A DNA stretch of 35,746 bases from Clostridiales bacterium (lineage in GTDB: Bacteria; Bacillota; Clostridia; Oscillospirales; CAG-272), in assembly GCA_012514145.1 (NCBI GenBank), contig JAAZAV010000015.1, forward strand, positions 1 through 35,746, read 5' to 3'. This document shows positions 15,699 to 24,719 of this stretch, piece by piece. The notes beneath the pieces are model-generated. The model saw only the letters and a program-made list of their open reading frames with translations, made no database searches and was not told where the DNA came from. The translations under genes were made by a program, and so were the position numbers. Position 1 is the stretch's first letter. The number at the start of each line of letters is the position of its first letter.

Positions 15699-17963
15699 AT
15701 GAACGACAAATACAAAGCTTTGCGGGAGGAACTGACCGCTTACTACGAAACGGCTAACGATAGGGCGGAGGCTTTTTGTCAGCGCCTTCTGCCAATGATG
15801 GATGCCGAGTACGAACCCGGCATGAGCGCCTGCCGAATGAAGGCTCTGCAGTATAGGATGATATCCGAGGAGATTACGCCCGTTCTCTTCGCTGAAAATC
15901 CCTTCTACTACGAGACGGGCACAATGGGCGCCCACTGCGACGGCGCACGCGATTTCCGCGGCACGCGCCACGCCGGCGGCTGGACCCACTGGCGCAACGC
16001 CCACCTGTTTATCGACGCCGGGTCGGCGTTGGCTGATTTAAGACACCGGCAGGGCAGGGAACAGCTGTATCTCATATGCGGCGTTTACGCCGACACAAAT
16101 CAGCACTTCTGCTTCAACTACAAACCGCTTTATAAGTCGGGACTGCGCGGGCTGTATGAAAAGGCGCTGGCTCAGCTTGATGGCGCCGACGAGACCGAGC
16201 GGGATTATCTGACAGCTACAGCCGAAGGACTGCTCGCACTGCGCCGGATATGCGACAAGTTCGCCTCTGCCGCCCTGTCAAGGCTAAACGCAGGAGCGAA
16301 TGGCAGAGAGCGGGAATACCTGCTTCGAATCGCCGACAGCGCGGCTCATGCCCCATGGGAGGCTCCGAGAACCTTCTACGAAGCGCTGAATATGATGGCG
16401 CTGCTGCGTGTGGCTGTAGGAGCGCTGGAGGGTGTGGGCTTTAACACCTTCGGACGGCCGGATGCGGATCTGCTCCCCTTCTACGAAGCGGATATTGTCG
16501 CGGGACGGCTGACGAAAGAGGAGGCGTATGACCTGATAACCCGCTTCCTTCTGACCTTTGACTGCCATTACGACCACGACATGAAAATGGTGGGCTACGC
16601 CGACCACGAGCTTGAAAACACCTACACCCTGGGCGGCTGCGACGCGGAAGGCAAGCCTGTTTGGAACGACCTCACCGAAATGTTCCTGCGCGCCACCCGG
16701 GAGGAGAAGATAATCTTCCCGAAAATCACCTGCCGCTTCTCATCAGATTCGCCGAAAGACTATCTGGACGCCGCTAATCTTGACGTGATAAACGGCACCT
16801 CCTCCATACTCTATCAGAATGACGAAACCACCGTCGCCGCTTTCGAGCACTACGGACGCACGCCCGAGGAAGCCCGTGACTATCTTGTCACCGGCTGCTG
16901 GGGCACTCTAAGCCACGGCTGCGACAAGCCGGACGGCGGCAGCTATGTCAATATCCTCCGTCCCTTTGAGCTGTCTGTGCACGGTCTTACCGAGCGTATC
17001 GCCGCCACAGGCATAAACTTCGAGACGCTGGACGGCAGCGAGGACTTCGAGGGCATATATGCAAAACTCATAGGCAACTGCCGCAAGCTCTTCGCCGCCC
17101 GATCGGATATCATGCTGAAGGGCAAGGGCACATGGAGCAAAGTCGACCCGCTGCCCATATTCTCGGCGCCGCTGGAAAGCTGTCTTGACAAGCGCCGCGA
17201 CTATACCGCCGGCGGCTGCAAATATAACGACAACGAATTCCTGCTGGTGGGCTTCCCGAATATCATCGATTCACTTCTCGCTATAAAGAAACTGTGCTTC
17301 GAGGACAAGCGCTGTACCTTCGCCGAACTGCTTGGCGCGGTGCGGAACAATTGGCAGGGCGAAGGCGCAGAGGAATTGCGAATAGCAGCAACCCACAGCC
17401 CCTGCTGGGGCGACGGCAACGAAGAATGCCGTGAATTAGCCTCCCGCTTTGACGACGACCTATACGCTCTTGTCTGCGAACAGGTTCCCACCATATGGGG
17501 CGGACGCACACAGATGGGACATCTCACCTATACCGAAATTCGCTTCTGGGGCGAGAAAACCCTTGCCACACCCGACGGCAGACATTCGGGCGATTACATC
17601 TGCCAGGGACTGACCCCCTCCCGGCTCCACGAGATCAAGAGCGTCACATCGGTAATAAACAGCCTTGCCTGTCTCGACGGCAAGCGCATGGCGGGCAACT
17701 CTGTGGTGAATATAATCCTCCCGCCCGCCGAAGGAGGACGCATGACGCTTGATGCCTGCGAAGCTTTCCTGCGCGCAGCTGCAAAAACGGCGCTCATGTC
17801 GCTGCAGCTCAACTGTGTGTCAAGAGAACAGCTGCTTGCCGCTCAGAAGAAGCCCAAGGAATGGCGGCACCTTATAGTCAGGGTTTGCGGCTTCTCGGCG
17901 CGTTTCACCTCCCTCTCCCCCGAATGGCAGCAGGAAGTGCTGACCCGCAACTTCTATGAGTAG
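15699..17963 (+). CDS. Glycyl radical enzyme 1, function unknown
   Basis: This is a 754 residue oxygen-sensitive enzyme of the pyruvate formate-lyase superfamily, which uses a Gly radical and a Cys thiyl radical. The radical site RVCGFSARF is near the end (Gly731), and the finger-loop Cys is Cys400 in DYLVTGCWGTLSHGC. The usual dehydratase motif C-x-E is not present: Trp and Gly follow the Cys. It also lacks the adjacent Cys pair of pyruvate formate-lyase. It is therefore neither a standard diol, choline or hydroxyproline-type eliminase nor Pfl. The start at 15699 has GGAGGAAAAG directly before it. No radical SAM activating enzyme is encoded in the window, so one must come from elsewhere. SBP3 follows by 38 bases, suggesting that this binding protein and the enzyme serve one substrate. 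The reaction is unknown. Confidence 0.88.
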   Translation: MNDKYKALREELTAYYETANDRAEAFCQRLLPMMDAEYEPGMSACRMKALQYRMISEEITPVLFAENPFYYETGTMGAHCDGARDFRGTRHAGGWTHWRNAHLFIDAGSALADLRHRQGREQLYLICGVYADTNQHFCFNYKPLYKSGLRGLYEKALAQLDGADETERDYLTATAEGLLALRRICDKFASAALSRLNAGANGREREYLLRIADSAAHAPWEAPRTFYEALNMMALLRVAVGALEGVGFNTFGRPDADLLPFYEADIVAGRLTKEEAYDLITRFLLTFDCHYDHDMKMVGYADHELENTYTLGGCDAEGKPVWNDLTEMFLRATREEKIIFPKITCRFSSDSPKDYLDAANLDVINGTSSILYQNDETTVAAFEHYGRTPEEARDYLVTGCWGTLSHGCDKPDGGSYVNILRPFELSVHGLTERIAATGINFETLDGSEDFEGIYAKLIGNCRKLFAARSDIMLKGKGTWSKVDPLPIFSAPLESCLDKRRDYTAGGCKYNDNEFLLVGFPNIIDSLLAIKKLCFEDKRCTFAELLGAVRNNWQGEGAEELRIAATHSPCWGDGNEECRELASRFDDDLYALVCEQVPTIWGGRTQMGHLTYTEIRFWGEKTLATPDGRHSGDYICQGLTPSRLHEIKSVTSVINSLACLDGKRMAGNSVVNIILPPAEGGRMTLDACEAFLRAAAKTALMSLQLNCVSREQLLAAQKKPKEWRHLIVRVCGFSARFTSLSPEWQQEVLTRNFYE

Positions 17964-18001
17964 GTACCCTAAAAATTATTATATATTTAAGAGAGGTTAA
18001 C

Positions 18002-19474
18002 ATGAAAACACACAGCATCCAAGCAAAGATCCTTTCCGTGCTTCTCCTTCTAAGCATCTGTCTGGCGTCATTTTCCGCCTGCGGCGGAGGTTCGGGTAAG
18101 ACCTCCGACACTACGGCAGGCAACGGCGCCGGCGCAGACAATGCAGCTGAATCAACGGATTCCGAGCTGAAACCCGACCTCCCCGATGTTAACTACAATG
18201 GATATGAGTTCCGTCTCCTTAACGGCAATACGTCGACCTGGATGACCATATTCAAGGTCACAGCCGAAGCTGAGACGGGTGACACCCTTGTTGACTCCAT
18301 CTTCCGCCGCAATATGAATGTGGAGGATAAATACGGTGTCAAGATAAGCGAAATTTCCTCCAAATCGGCAAAGTCGGATGTTCATAAGTCGATACTTGCC
18401 GACGACAACGCCTTCGACATTTCGCTTATGATTATGGCCGACGCATTTGCCACGGCACTGGCTGCGCTGTCGGTTGATTACGATGACATTCCTTATGTGG
18501 ATGTCGACAAACCCTGGTGGGTACAGAACTCCATCAGGGACCTGTCCATTAACCATCATGTCTACTTCGCCGTCAGTACCTTCGACACCACCCACTACGA
18601 CGGCGCGCGTACCCTCTTCTTCAACAAGAAGCTGATGTCCGACTTCAAACTTGGCGATATATACGGCATGGTGGACGAAGGCAAGTGGACAATCGACGCT
18701 TTCGGCGGGATGTGTTCGGCGGTTGCGGCAGACCTGAACGGCGACGGCAAATGGAACGCCGGCGACCGTTATGGCTATACCTCCTACGAAGGCATGAACG
18801 GTCAGACTTTCTTAGCCGGCATCGACGCCAAGGCATCCCTCTCAAAGGACGCCGACGATCTGCCCTTCTTCAACCTTGACAACGAGGAATATCATACCAA
18901 GTTCGCGAAACTTGCCTCGGTATTAAACGACACCCCCGGCGCAAAGAACCCCCTTGGCGATGCAGCTACCCACGGCGACGTTGATGCCTTCCTCTCCGAC
19001 TACGCCCTGTTCTACATTGAATGTCTCGCCAACTGCAAGCATCTTCGCACCATGGAAACCGACTTCGGCATTATCCCGCCGCCGAAATACGACGAGGCGC
19101 AGGAAGAGTATATGTCACTGGCGGGCAACCCCTACTTCATGTGCGTTCCGATTACCTCAACCGACCTTGAGCGCACCGGCGTCATTATGGAAGCGCTGGC
19201 GTACGAGTCGATTGGCACGGTGGCGGTGGCATTCTACGATGTGCTGCTCATGGGCAAGGTCACCCGCGACAACGCCTCCGAGAAGATGCTCGACCTTATC
19301 TTCAACTCCCTCTCGTTCTTCCATCCCCTCTGCCTTGATTCGCTGCATACCAAGCTTATCACAATGGTCGACAGGAATCAGACAGACCTTGCCTCATTCT
19401 TCGCAGCCAACACCGAAATAATCCAGAAGGAAATCGATACCGCCATCGAGACCTACAAGAGTAAGCTGGCGTAA
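18002..19474 (+). CDS. Solute-binding lipoprotein, ABC type (SBP3)
   Basis: This is the third family member (490 residues). The signal peptide leads to a lipobox FSAC with the Cys at residue 27, followed by a Gly/Ser/Thr-rich linker. The family marks are ETGDTLVDSIFRRNMNVEDKY, IPYVDVDKPWW, an EF-hand-like loop DLNGDGKWNAGD, FGIIPPPKYDEAQEEY and, weaker than in the others, FYDVLLMGKVTRD. A GAGAGG site lies before the ATG. It starts 38 bases after glycyl radical enzyme 1 with no terminator between, so the two are probably co-transcribed. This link is the best clue to its role: it may bind the substrate of that enzyme or a precursor. Its ABC partners are not in the window. The hairpin at 19487 follows its stop by 12 bases. 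Confidence 0.87.
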   Translation: MKTHSIQAKILSVLLLLSICLASFSACGGGSGKTSDTTAGNGAGADNAAESTDSELKPDLPDVNYNGYEFRLLNGNTSTWMTIFKVTAEAETGDTLVDSIFRRNMNVEDKYGVKISEISSKSAKSDVHKSILADDNAFDISLMIMADAFATALAALSVDYDDIPYVDVDKPWWVQNSIRDLSINHHVYFAVSTFDTTHYDGARTLFFNKKLMSDFKLGDIYGMVDEGKWTIDAFGGMCSAVAADLNGDGKWNAGDRYGYTSYEGMNGQTFLAGIDAKASLSKDADDLPFFNLDNEEYHTKFAKLASVLNDTPGAKNPLGDAATHGDVDAFLSDYALFYIECLANCKHLRTMETDFGIIPPPKYDEAQEEYMSLAGNPYFMCVPITSTDLERTGVIMEALAYESIGTVAVAFYDVLLMGKVTRDNASEKMLDLIFNSLSFFHPLCLDSLHTKLITMVDRNQTDLASFFAANTEIIQKEIDTAIETYKSKLA

Positions 19475-19486
19475 CTGCGCCGACAT

Positions 19487-19515
19487 ATCACTCCGGCGCG
19501 CTTGCGCCGGAGTGA
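19487..19515 (+). terminator. 13 bp hairpin after SBP3
   Basis: Perfect arms 19487-19499 and 19504-19515 (plus one base of the loop) form a strong GC-rich stem directly past the SBP3 stop. There is no T run, so it may be a weak or Rho-assisted terminator or an mRNA-stabilising end. The rest of the gap to 19645 shows no other gene; AGGAGG for the next gene lies at its end. Confidence 0.55.
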
Positions 19516-19645
19516 TGGCTGTTTACGGGATGATATGGTATGAGCAAGAAAATAGTCATATCTGCTTTGTTTTCCGCAATTATTACTATTGCCGCTCCGC
19601 ACTGCCATAAACAGCGACAGCTGACACGAACAGGAGGAACCAACC

Positions 19646-21526
19646 ATGAAAACCGGAATGAAATATTCTAAGCTTTACCCCTTCGGGCTGGGCGAGCTTA
19701 CCGCTTCGGGATGGACAAAAGAACAGCTTGAGAGGAACCGCGACGGCATAGGCGGCCACCTTGACGAACTCGAGCCGCTGATGATGTATACCCCCTACAC
19801 CGAGCGCCGCACCGAGACCAACTGGGGCGGACCCGGCTGGGGCGCGGAGATCTCCGGCAACTACTGGTACGGGCTCATCGTGCTGGCATTTACCCTTGAC
19901 GACGAAGGGCTTAAGAAGAAGGCGGAGAATTGGGTAAACGCCGTGCTTGCCGCCCGCGAGGAGGACGGCTACATGGGCGCCTACGCCAAGACCGATGACC
20001 GGTTCCATGACTATAACGCCTGGGGTACCGCCTGCGGCATGCGCGCCATGCTGGCGTATTACGACGCGACGGGCAGGGAAGATGTGTTCGATGCGGTGAA
20101 TGAATGTATGCTGTGGTTCTGCCGCAACTGGCGCGACCATAAGACCGCCTACGCCGGAAACGCCATAACCGAGGTCATGCTCTACTGCTACGCAAAAAAC
20201 GGCGATGAGCGCTTGCTTGAATTCTCAAAAAATTACGACACCTTCATGACCGCCGACAACACCTATCTCACCTCAACGGAATCTCTGGAATCGGATGAAT
20301 GGGTGTATAATTCCGACCACACGGTAAACTACGGCACCGCGCTCAGGCGGCCGCTGGCACTATACGGCGCCACCGGCGATAAGCGCTATCTCGAGGCGGC
20401 GAGGCACGGTCTCATGAAGCTGCGCCGTTACTCCATGCAGCTGTCGGGCGCACCCATAGGCAACGATGAATGGCTCAGTCCGGTGAGCATGGTGGGCGAG
20501 GCGGAGACCTGCAGCTTCGCGGTATACGGCTATGCTTACGCCATGTACAGCCAACTGGACTGGCAGGATGGTGAATACGGCGATTACTGGGAGGAGATGG
20601 TCTTCAACGCCGCCCAGGGCGCGAGAAAGAAGGACGAGCGGGCTATAGCCTACATGACCATACCCAATCAGCTGGAATGCTCCGAAGCGTCCACAAGCTC
20701 CCACATCTGGGCTAATATGTACGCGCCATGTGTGCCCACCTCCTGCTGCCCTGTGTATTCGGTGCATGTCATACCCGACTATGTGCGGCATATGATCCTC
20801 CACGACGGCAGGGGAAACCTCACCTTCGATATGTACGGTCCCTGTGAACTGAACTCTGGGGACTGGGCGCTTACGGTTGACACTCTCTACCCATTCCGCG
20901 GCGAGGTGAAGATAAAAATTCACAAGGCGCCGGGCGAGAAGAAATCCATAGCCTTCAAAATACCCGGATGGAGCACCGACAGCTGCATGAAGCTGAACGG
21001 CGCCCCAATAAGCGTCCGCGAAGAGCGTGTCTGGGCGGCGGGCGACGAGATAGTGCTCAATTTCGGTATGGAGCCGGAGGTTGTGGAGATAGACGACTGC
21101 GACGGCGGCGACAAACAGCCCCTTGCTCTCAGATGCGGTCCTCTGGTCTATGTTCTGTCGCCGGGTGAGAACTGGAAGGCTGTCGGCAACGGCTATGCAC
21201 GGACTCCGCTGCCCGAGGGCTGGACCTGGTACAGTGTCTTCCCCAAGGATATTGAACCCCGTCTCACGGCGCTTGACTTCAATACGGCGGCGGCGACGGT
21301 AAAATACGAGGAACTGGAACCCGATGGATATGTCTGGGAAAACCCGCCGGTGCGGCTGACGCTGGATGGCTACCGCGCCCCCTGGGCATATGCGAAATTC
21401 TTTGTCCATCAGGCAAAGGAGTGCTACGGCAAGCGGGTCAAGGTCACCGGCAAAAAGCCGCTTGAGCTGATACCCTACGGCTGCACGGCGCTGAGAATAA
21501 CCTACTTCCCCAGGGCGGATATTTAA
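19646..21526 (+). CDS. GH127-type glycosidase (beta-L-arabinofuranosidase-like)
   Basis: This 626 residue protein belongs to the former DUF1680 group, now GH127 and relatives, which removes L-arabinofuranose residues with a cysteine nucleophile held by zinc. The metal site agrees with the family: Glu287 and Cys289 in GEAETCS, and Cys367-Cys368 in TSCCP. The 78 residue spacing is close to that of the known enzyme HypBA1 (340 to 417, by recall). An acidic NDEW lies about 12 residues before Glu287, where the acid/base is expected. The N-terminal part has an alpha/alpha barrel pattern (NYWYGLIVLAFTLDD, DGYMGAY) and the C-terminal part is beta-rich. There is no signal peptide, so it probably acts on imported oligosaccharides. 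AGGAGG precedes the ATG. It may be co-expressed with the SGNH hydrolase and glycyl radical enzyme 2 downstream. Confidence 0.88.
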   Translation: MKTGMKYSKLYPFGLGELTASGWTKEQLERNRDGIGGHLDELEPLMMYTPYTERRTETNWGGPGWGAEISGNYWYGLIVLAFTLDDEGLKKKAENWVNAVLAAREEDGYMGAYAKTDDRFHDYNAWGTACGMRAMLAYYDATGREDVFDAVNECMLWFCRNWRDHKTAYAGNAITEVMLYCYAKNGDERLLEFSKNYDTFMTADNTYLTSTESLESDEWVYNSDHTVNYGTALRRPLALYGATGDKRYLEAARHGLMKLRRYSMQLSGAPIGNDEWLSPVSMVGEAETCSFAVYGYAYAMYSQLDWQDGEYGDYWEEMVFNAAQGARKKDERAIAYMTIPNQLECSEASTSSHIWANMYAPCVPTSCCPVYSVHVIPDYVRHMILHDGRGNLTFDMYGPCELNSGDWALTVDTLYPFRGEVKIKIHKAPGEKKSIAFKIPGWSTDSCMKLNGAPISVREERVWAAGDEIVLNFGMEPEVVEIDDCDGGDKQPLALRCGPLVYVLSPGENWKAVGNGYARTPLPEGWTWYSVFPKDIEPRLTALDFNTAAATVKYEELEPDGYVWENPPVRLTLDGYRAPWAYAKFFVHQAKECYGKRVKVTGKKPLELIPYGCTALRITYFPRADI

Positions 21527-21569
21527 AACAAAGAACTCACCGGCTCACATATATGCGGAGGCAAATCAC

Positions 21570-21710
21570 ATGAACGAAACCGACATAGTTATAAGACTTG
21601 ATGCCGGGCGGCGGATCGTCGCATTACGCAATATATGTTCCTTGTACCGGCGGTGTGTAAACTTGCAGAGGAATCAGACACATGATTTGACGACACTTCC
21701 GATAATCTGA
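21570..21710 (+). CDS. Possible small ORF or gene remnant
   Basis: A 46 codon frame starts at an ATG preceded by GGAGGCAAATCAC, a strong ribosome site, and begins MNETDIVIRLDAGRR. It ends 41 bases before the SGNH hydrolase start. No family is recognised. It may be a small protein, the stub of a lost gene, or a chance reading frame in the gap 21527-21751, which otherwise holds nothing recognised. Confidence 0.25.
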   Translation: MNETDIVIRLDAGRRIVALRNICSLYRRCVNLQRNQTHDLTTLPII

Positions 21711-21751
21711 AATACAGTATATCGGAGTATCAATGAGGCTTTTTATCATAC

Positions 21752-22495
21752 ATGAATATTCTTTTTATCGGAAACAGCTACACATATTGCAACAACCTCC
21801 CCGGGCTTGTGCATAGGCTGTGGGAGCTTGACAGCACAAATAAAACGGCAGATTATAAACTCAACATAGAATCTATAACCGCCGGCGGCAGACGGCTATA
21901 TAATAATCTTACCGATGACCGCATCGGGCTGAACCCTGATGACGAGCAAGCCGCGCGCATCGCCGAATATCTGAAAAACAACAAATGCGATGTTCTTGTC
22001 CTGCAGGAGCAGAGCCTGCTGCCGATTACCGAGCCGGATAACTTCATCGCCAGCGCGGCGGGACTGGCAGCGGCAATCAAACCGGAGCGCACAATACTAT
22101 ACGCCACCTGGGGGCGCAATGAGGGCAGCGATACGCTGACCGAGTTGGGACTCACAACCGACGAAATGACCTCCCGGCTATACGCCTCCTATAAAGCGGC
22201 GGCGGAACAGATAGTGAAAAACGGATACGCATGCGATGTTTCGCCAGCCGGACCGGCCTTCACCGCCGCCCGACGCATTGCTCCCGAAATTGTTCTGTAT
22301 AACCCCGACTGCTCTCACCCCTCGTTTACCGGCAGCTTCCTTGCCGCCCTTACGCATTATCTGACAATATTCGGCAGTCTGCCCGCAGGTCTGGCAGAAC
22401 TGACGCCGGCAAGCTTTGAACTCGACACCGACACATCAAAAAAACTGATATCGGCTGCCGAATACGCAGTCAATCACAAGGATGAAATAAAATGA
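21752..22495 (+). CDS. SGNH/GDSL-type hydrolase
   Basis: This 247 residue protein has the layout of an SGNH hydrolase, a fold that mostly de-esterifies carbohydrates or lipids. The nucleophile block is ILFIGNSYT with Ser9, the block SITAGGRRL provides the oxyanion Gly, and VLVLQEQS (81-88) stands where the third block lies. The final block NPDCSHPSFTGS supplies Asp186 and His189. There is no signal peptide. The start has GAGG 13 bases upstream. Its stop overlaps the start of glycyl radical enzyme 2 by four bases (ATGA), so the two are translationally coupled. This suggests that removing an ester group and the radical reaction belong to one pathway. It may be an acetyl esterase for imported sugars. 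The precise family could also be DUF4886-like. Confidence 0.75.
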   Translation: MNILFIGNSYTYCNNLPGLVHRLWELDSTNKTADYKLNIESITAGGRRLYNNLTDDRIGLNPDDEQAARIAEYLKNNKCDVLVLQEQSLLPITEPDNFIASAAGLAAAIKPERTILYATWGRNEGSDTLTELGLTTDEMTSRLYASYKAAAEQIVKNGYACDVSPAGPAFTAARRIAPEIVLYNPDCSHPSFTGSFLAALTHYLTIFGSLPAGLAELTPASFELDTDTSKKLISAAEYAVNHKDEIK

Positions 22496-24618
22496 CCAAA
22501 AGAATCGCAGAACTGACGCGGCGCACATTGGCGGGAGAGATGTATGTAAAACCGGTGCGCACCGAATTCGACCGGGAAGATCTGTTCCTGCCCCGGGAGG
22601 ATATGGAGAGCAAGCGCGTATGCGAGTATATTCTGAATCAGGAGCCGCTTATAACCCCCGACTCCGCCTTCACCGGCTTTTTCAACTTCGACGGCTCGGT
22701 GGTGGGCGACGCCTTCAAGAGGGGCGGCCATAAGGGTTCGGGCGAGCTGTCCTCCCTCTTCTACCTGAAGCCAATAGACAACCTGTCCACCAACGAGTGG
22801 CAGCACGCCACCGCCGACTACCGCAGGGTTCTTGACCGCGGCATATCGGGCATAATAGCGGAGATTGACAAATCGATGACGCTTCACAGCCGGCCGGAGG
22901 AAATTGCCTTCCTCAAGGCACTGCGGCGGGTTGCCGAAGCGATGATAAGCTGGGCGCACCGCTGTTCGGAAAAGGTGTCCGAATACGCGGCGTCTCTTGA
23001 CGGCGATGTTGAGGCATCAGCGCGGCTGATGAAGCTGTCCGAGGCTCTCAAGCGCGTGCCCGAGCATGCGCCGACAGACCTTTACGAGGCGGTGCTCTGC
23101 ATATATGTCTGTTTCAGCGCCGATCCCGACAGCTTCGGTACCCTTGACCGCTATATCTCGGCATTTTACGAGAGGGATATAGCCTCGGGACATATCACAA
23201 GAGACGAGGCGAAGGAGTATATCCAGGAGCTGTTTCTCATGGTACAGGCAGCCACGCCCAAATCCTCACACTTCACCCGGGGCGGAGAGTCTCACTTCTG
23301 TATCGGCGGCTATCTGGCGGACGGAAGCGACGGCTTCTGCGAGACCTCACGGCTCATCACCGAATGTCTTGTGGAACTGCCCACATACATACCGCAGATA
23401 ACCCTGCGCTGGACAAAGAAGCTGGCGCGGGAGGACTTCTTCTACATGATGGATATGGAGCGCCGCGACCCCCACAAACGCATCGCCTTCACCAATGACG
23501 AGCGGCGGATGAAGTGCTTCACCGAAATCTGCGGCATACCCTACGAGCGGGCGGTTAACTTCACAACGGTGGGCTGCAACGAGCCGGCATTCTTGGGCGC
23601 CATAACGGGCAGCAACAGCAAGGGGAATATACTTCGCTCGGTTGAGCGGCTCTTCCATCTCTTCGGCGACCGCATAGCGAATGCCCCCGACTTCGACAGT
23701 TTCTACGCCGTATATGAGGAGGTGTTATATGCCGACCTCGATCGCATATACGACTACGACGATAAATACAACAGCCTCCGCGCTAAGGACATAAACTATA
23801 TCTCGAGCATTTTCTTCAACGACTGCATAGAGAACGCCAAGAGCCTGACCCGGGGCGGCGGCGATGTGGTCATATCATCGCCTATGCTGCTGGGCATCCC
23901 CAATGTCATAGACTCGCTTATCACCGTGCGGCAGTTCGTCTATGACGATAAGATATGCACCATGCCGCAGCTCATCGACGCGCTCAAAAACGACTGGGAG
24001 GGCTATGAGGAACTTCACGCCCGCATAATGCGTGACGGCGTTTTCTTCGGCAACAACGACGAACGCTCAAACGAAACGGGCAGACGGCTCTATGACAGCC
24101 TCTACCGCTATCTGAAGGACAAGACCAACCTTTTCGGCTACCACTTCGTTGTGGGCGACCTGTTAGGCTACAATGAGCATCACCGCTGGTTCGGAGAGAA
24201 CACAAAAGCCACCCCCGACGGCAGACGCAGCGGCGACCTGCTGAAGTTCGGCATCGGGCAGAGCGAGGGGCGCGACCGCAGCGGTCTGACCGCCCTGCTG
24301 GCGTCCATAGCCCAGCTTGACCCCCACGCCATCGCCTGCGGCTCCACCGTGACGAATATTTCGCTTGAGGAGCAGCTTGTGAAAAACGATGAGCTGTTTG
24401 ACAAAACGGTGTCGCTGTTTGAGGCTTTCTTCAAAGCGGGCGGCACTCATTTCCAGCTCACATATGTCTCACGGGAGGCGCTGCTGGCGGCGAAGGCTGA
24501 TCCGGCTGTCCGCGGCAATATCCGCGTCCGTGTCACCGGTTTCTCCGACTACTTCAACCACCTGCGCGAGAGCATACAGGACGACATCATCGCGCGCACC
24601 ACGCACGGCGACGAATAA
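22492..24618 (+). CDS. Glycyl radical enzyme 2, dehydratase-like
   Basis: This 708 residue glycyl radical enzyme has the eliminase hallmarks that enzyme 1 lacks. The active-site motif GCNEPAF holds Cys362 and Glu364, the C-x-E pair in which Glu is the base in diol, choline and hydroxyproline-type enzymes. The radical Gly683 lies in RVTGFSDYF near the end. Substrate residues typical for glycerol or propanediol dehydratase were not identified, so the substrate is open. The start overlaps the SGNH stop (ATGA). A bidirectional terminator at 24624 ends the unit. No activating enzyme is encoded nearby. It is quite unlike enzyme 1 in sequence, so the two are not recent duplicates. A role in anaerobic breakdown of a sugar-derived polyol or acid is inferred from neighbours. 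Confidence 0.9.
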   Translation: MTKRIAELTRRTLAGEMYVKPVRTEFDREDLFLPREDMESKRVCEYILNQEPLITPDSAFTGFFNFDGSVVGDAFKRGGHKGSGELSSLFYLKPIDNLSTNEWQHATADYRRVLDRGISGIIAEIDKSMTLHSRPEEIAFLKALRRVAEAMISWAHRCSEKVSEYAASLDGDVEASARLMKLSEALKRVPEHAPTDLYEAVLCIYVCFSADPDSFGTLDRYISAFYERDIASGHITRDEAKEYIQELFLMVQAATPKSSHFTRGGESHFCIGGYLADGSDGFCETSRLITECLVELPTYIPQITLRWTKKLAREDFFYMMDMERRDPHKRIAFTNDERRMKCFTEICGIPYERAVNFTTVGCNEPAFLGAITGSNSKGNILRSVERLFHLFGDRIANAPDFDSFYAVYEEVLYADLDRIYDYDDKYNSLRAKDINYISSIFFNDCIENAKSLTRGGGDVVISSPMLLGIPNVIDSLITVRQFVYDDKICTMPQLIDALKNDWEGYEELHARIMRDGVFFGNNDERSNETGRRLYDSLYRYLKDKTNLFGYHFVVGDLLGYNEHHRWFGENTKATPDGRRSGDLLKFGIGQSEGRDRSGLTALLASIAQLDPHAIACGSTVTNISLEEQLVKNDELFDKTVSLFEAFFKAGGTHFQLTYVSREALLAAKADPAVRGNIRVRVTGFSDYFNHLRESIQDDIIARTTHGDE

Positions 24619-24623
24619 ACGGC

Positions 24624-24673
24624 AAACAAGGCTGCCCTCATAAGCCGAAAGACTTGTTTGGGCAGCCTTGTTT
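24624..24673. terminator. Bidirectional terminator after glycyl radical enzyme 2
   Basis: Perfect 14 bp arms (24624-24637 and 24660-24673) begin AAACAAGG and end CCTTGTTT, with A and T runs on the outer sides. It lies between the convergent glycyl radical enzyme 2 and YfcE-like genes and can end both. Confidence 0.85.
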
Positions 24674-24719
24674 AATGTTTGTTGAAGGTGCGTTCAAAAC
24701 GGAAAATAGTGAGAGATAT

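Noticed and set aside
20360..21409. Minus-strand open frame of 349 codons opposite GH127
   Set aside because: The plus strand carries the zinc/cysteine motifs, so the opposite frame is a product of codon bias.
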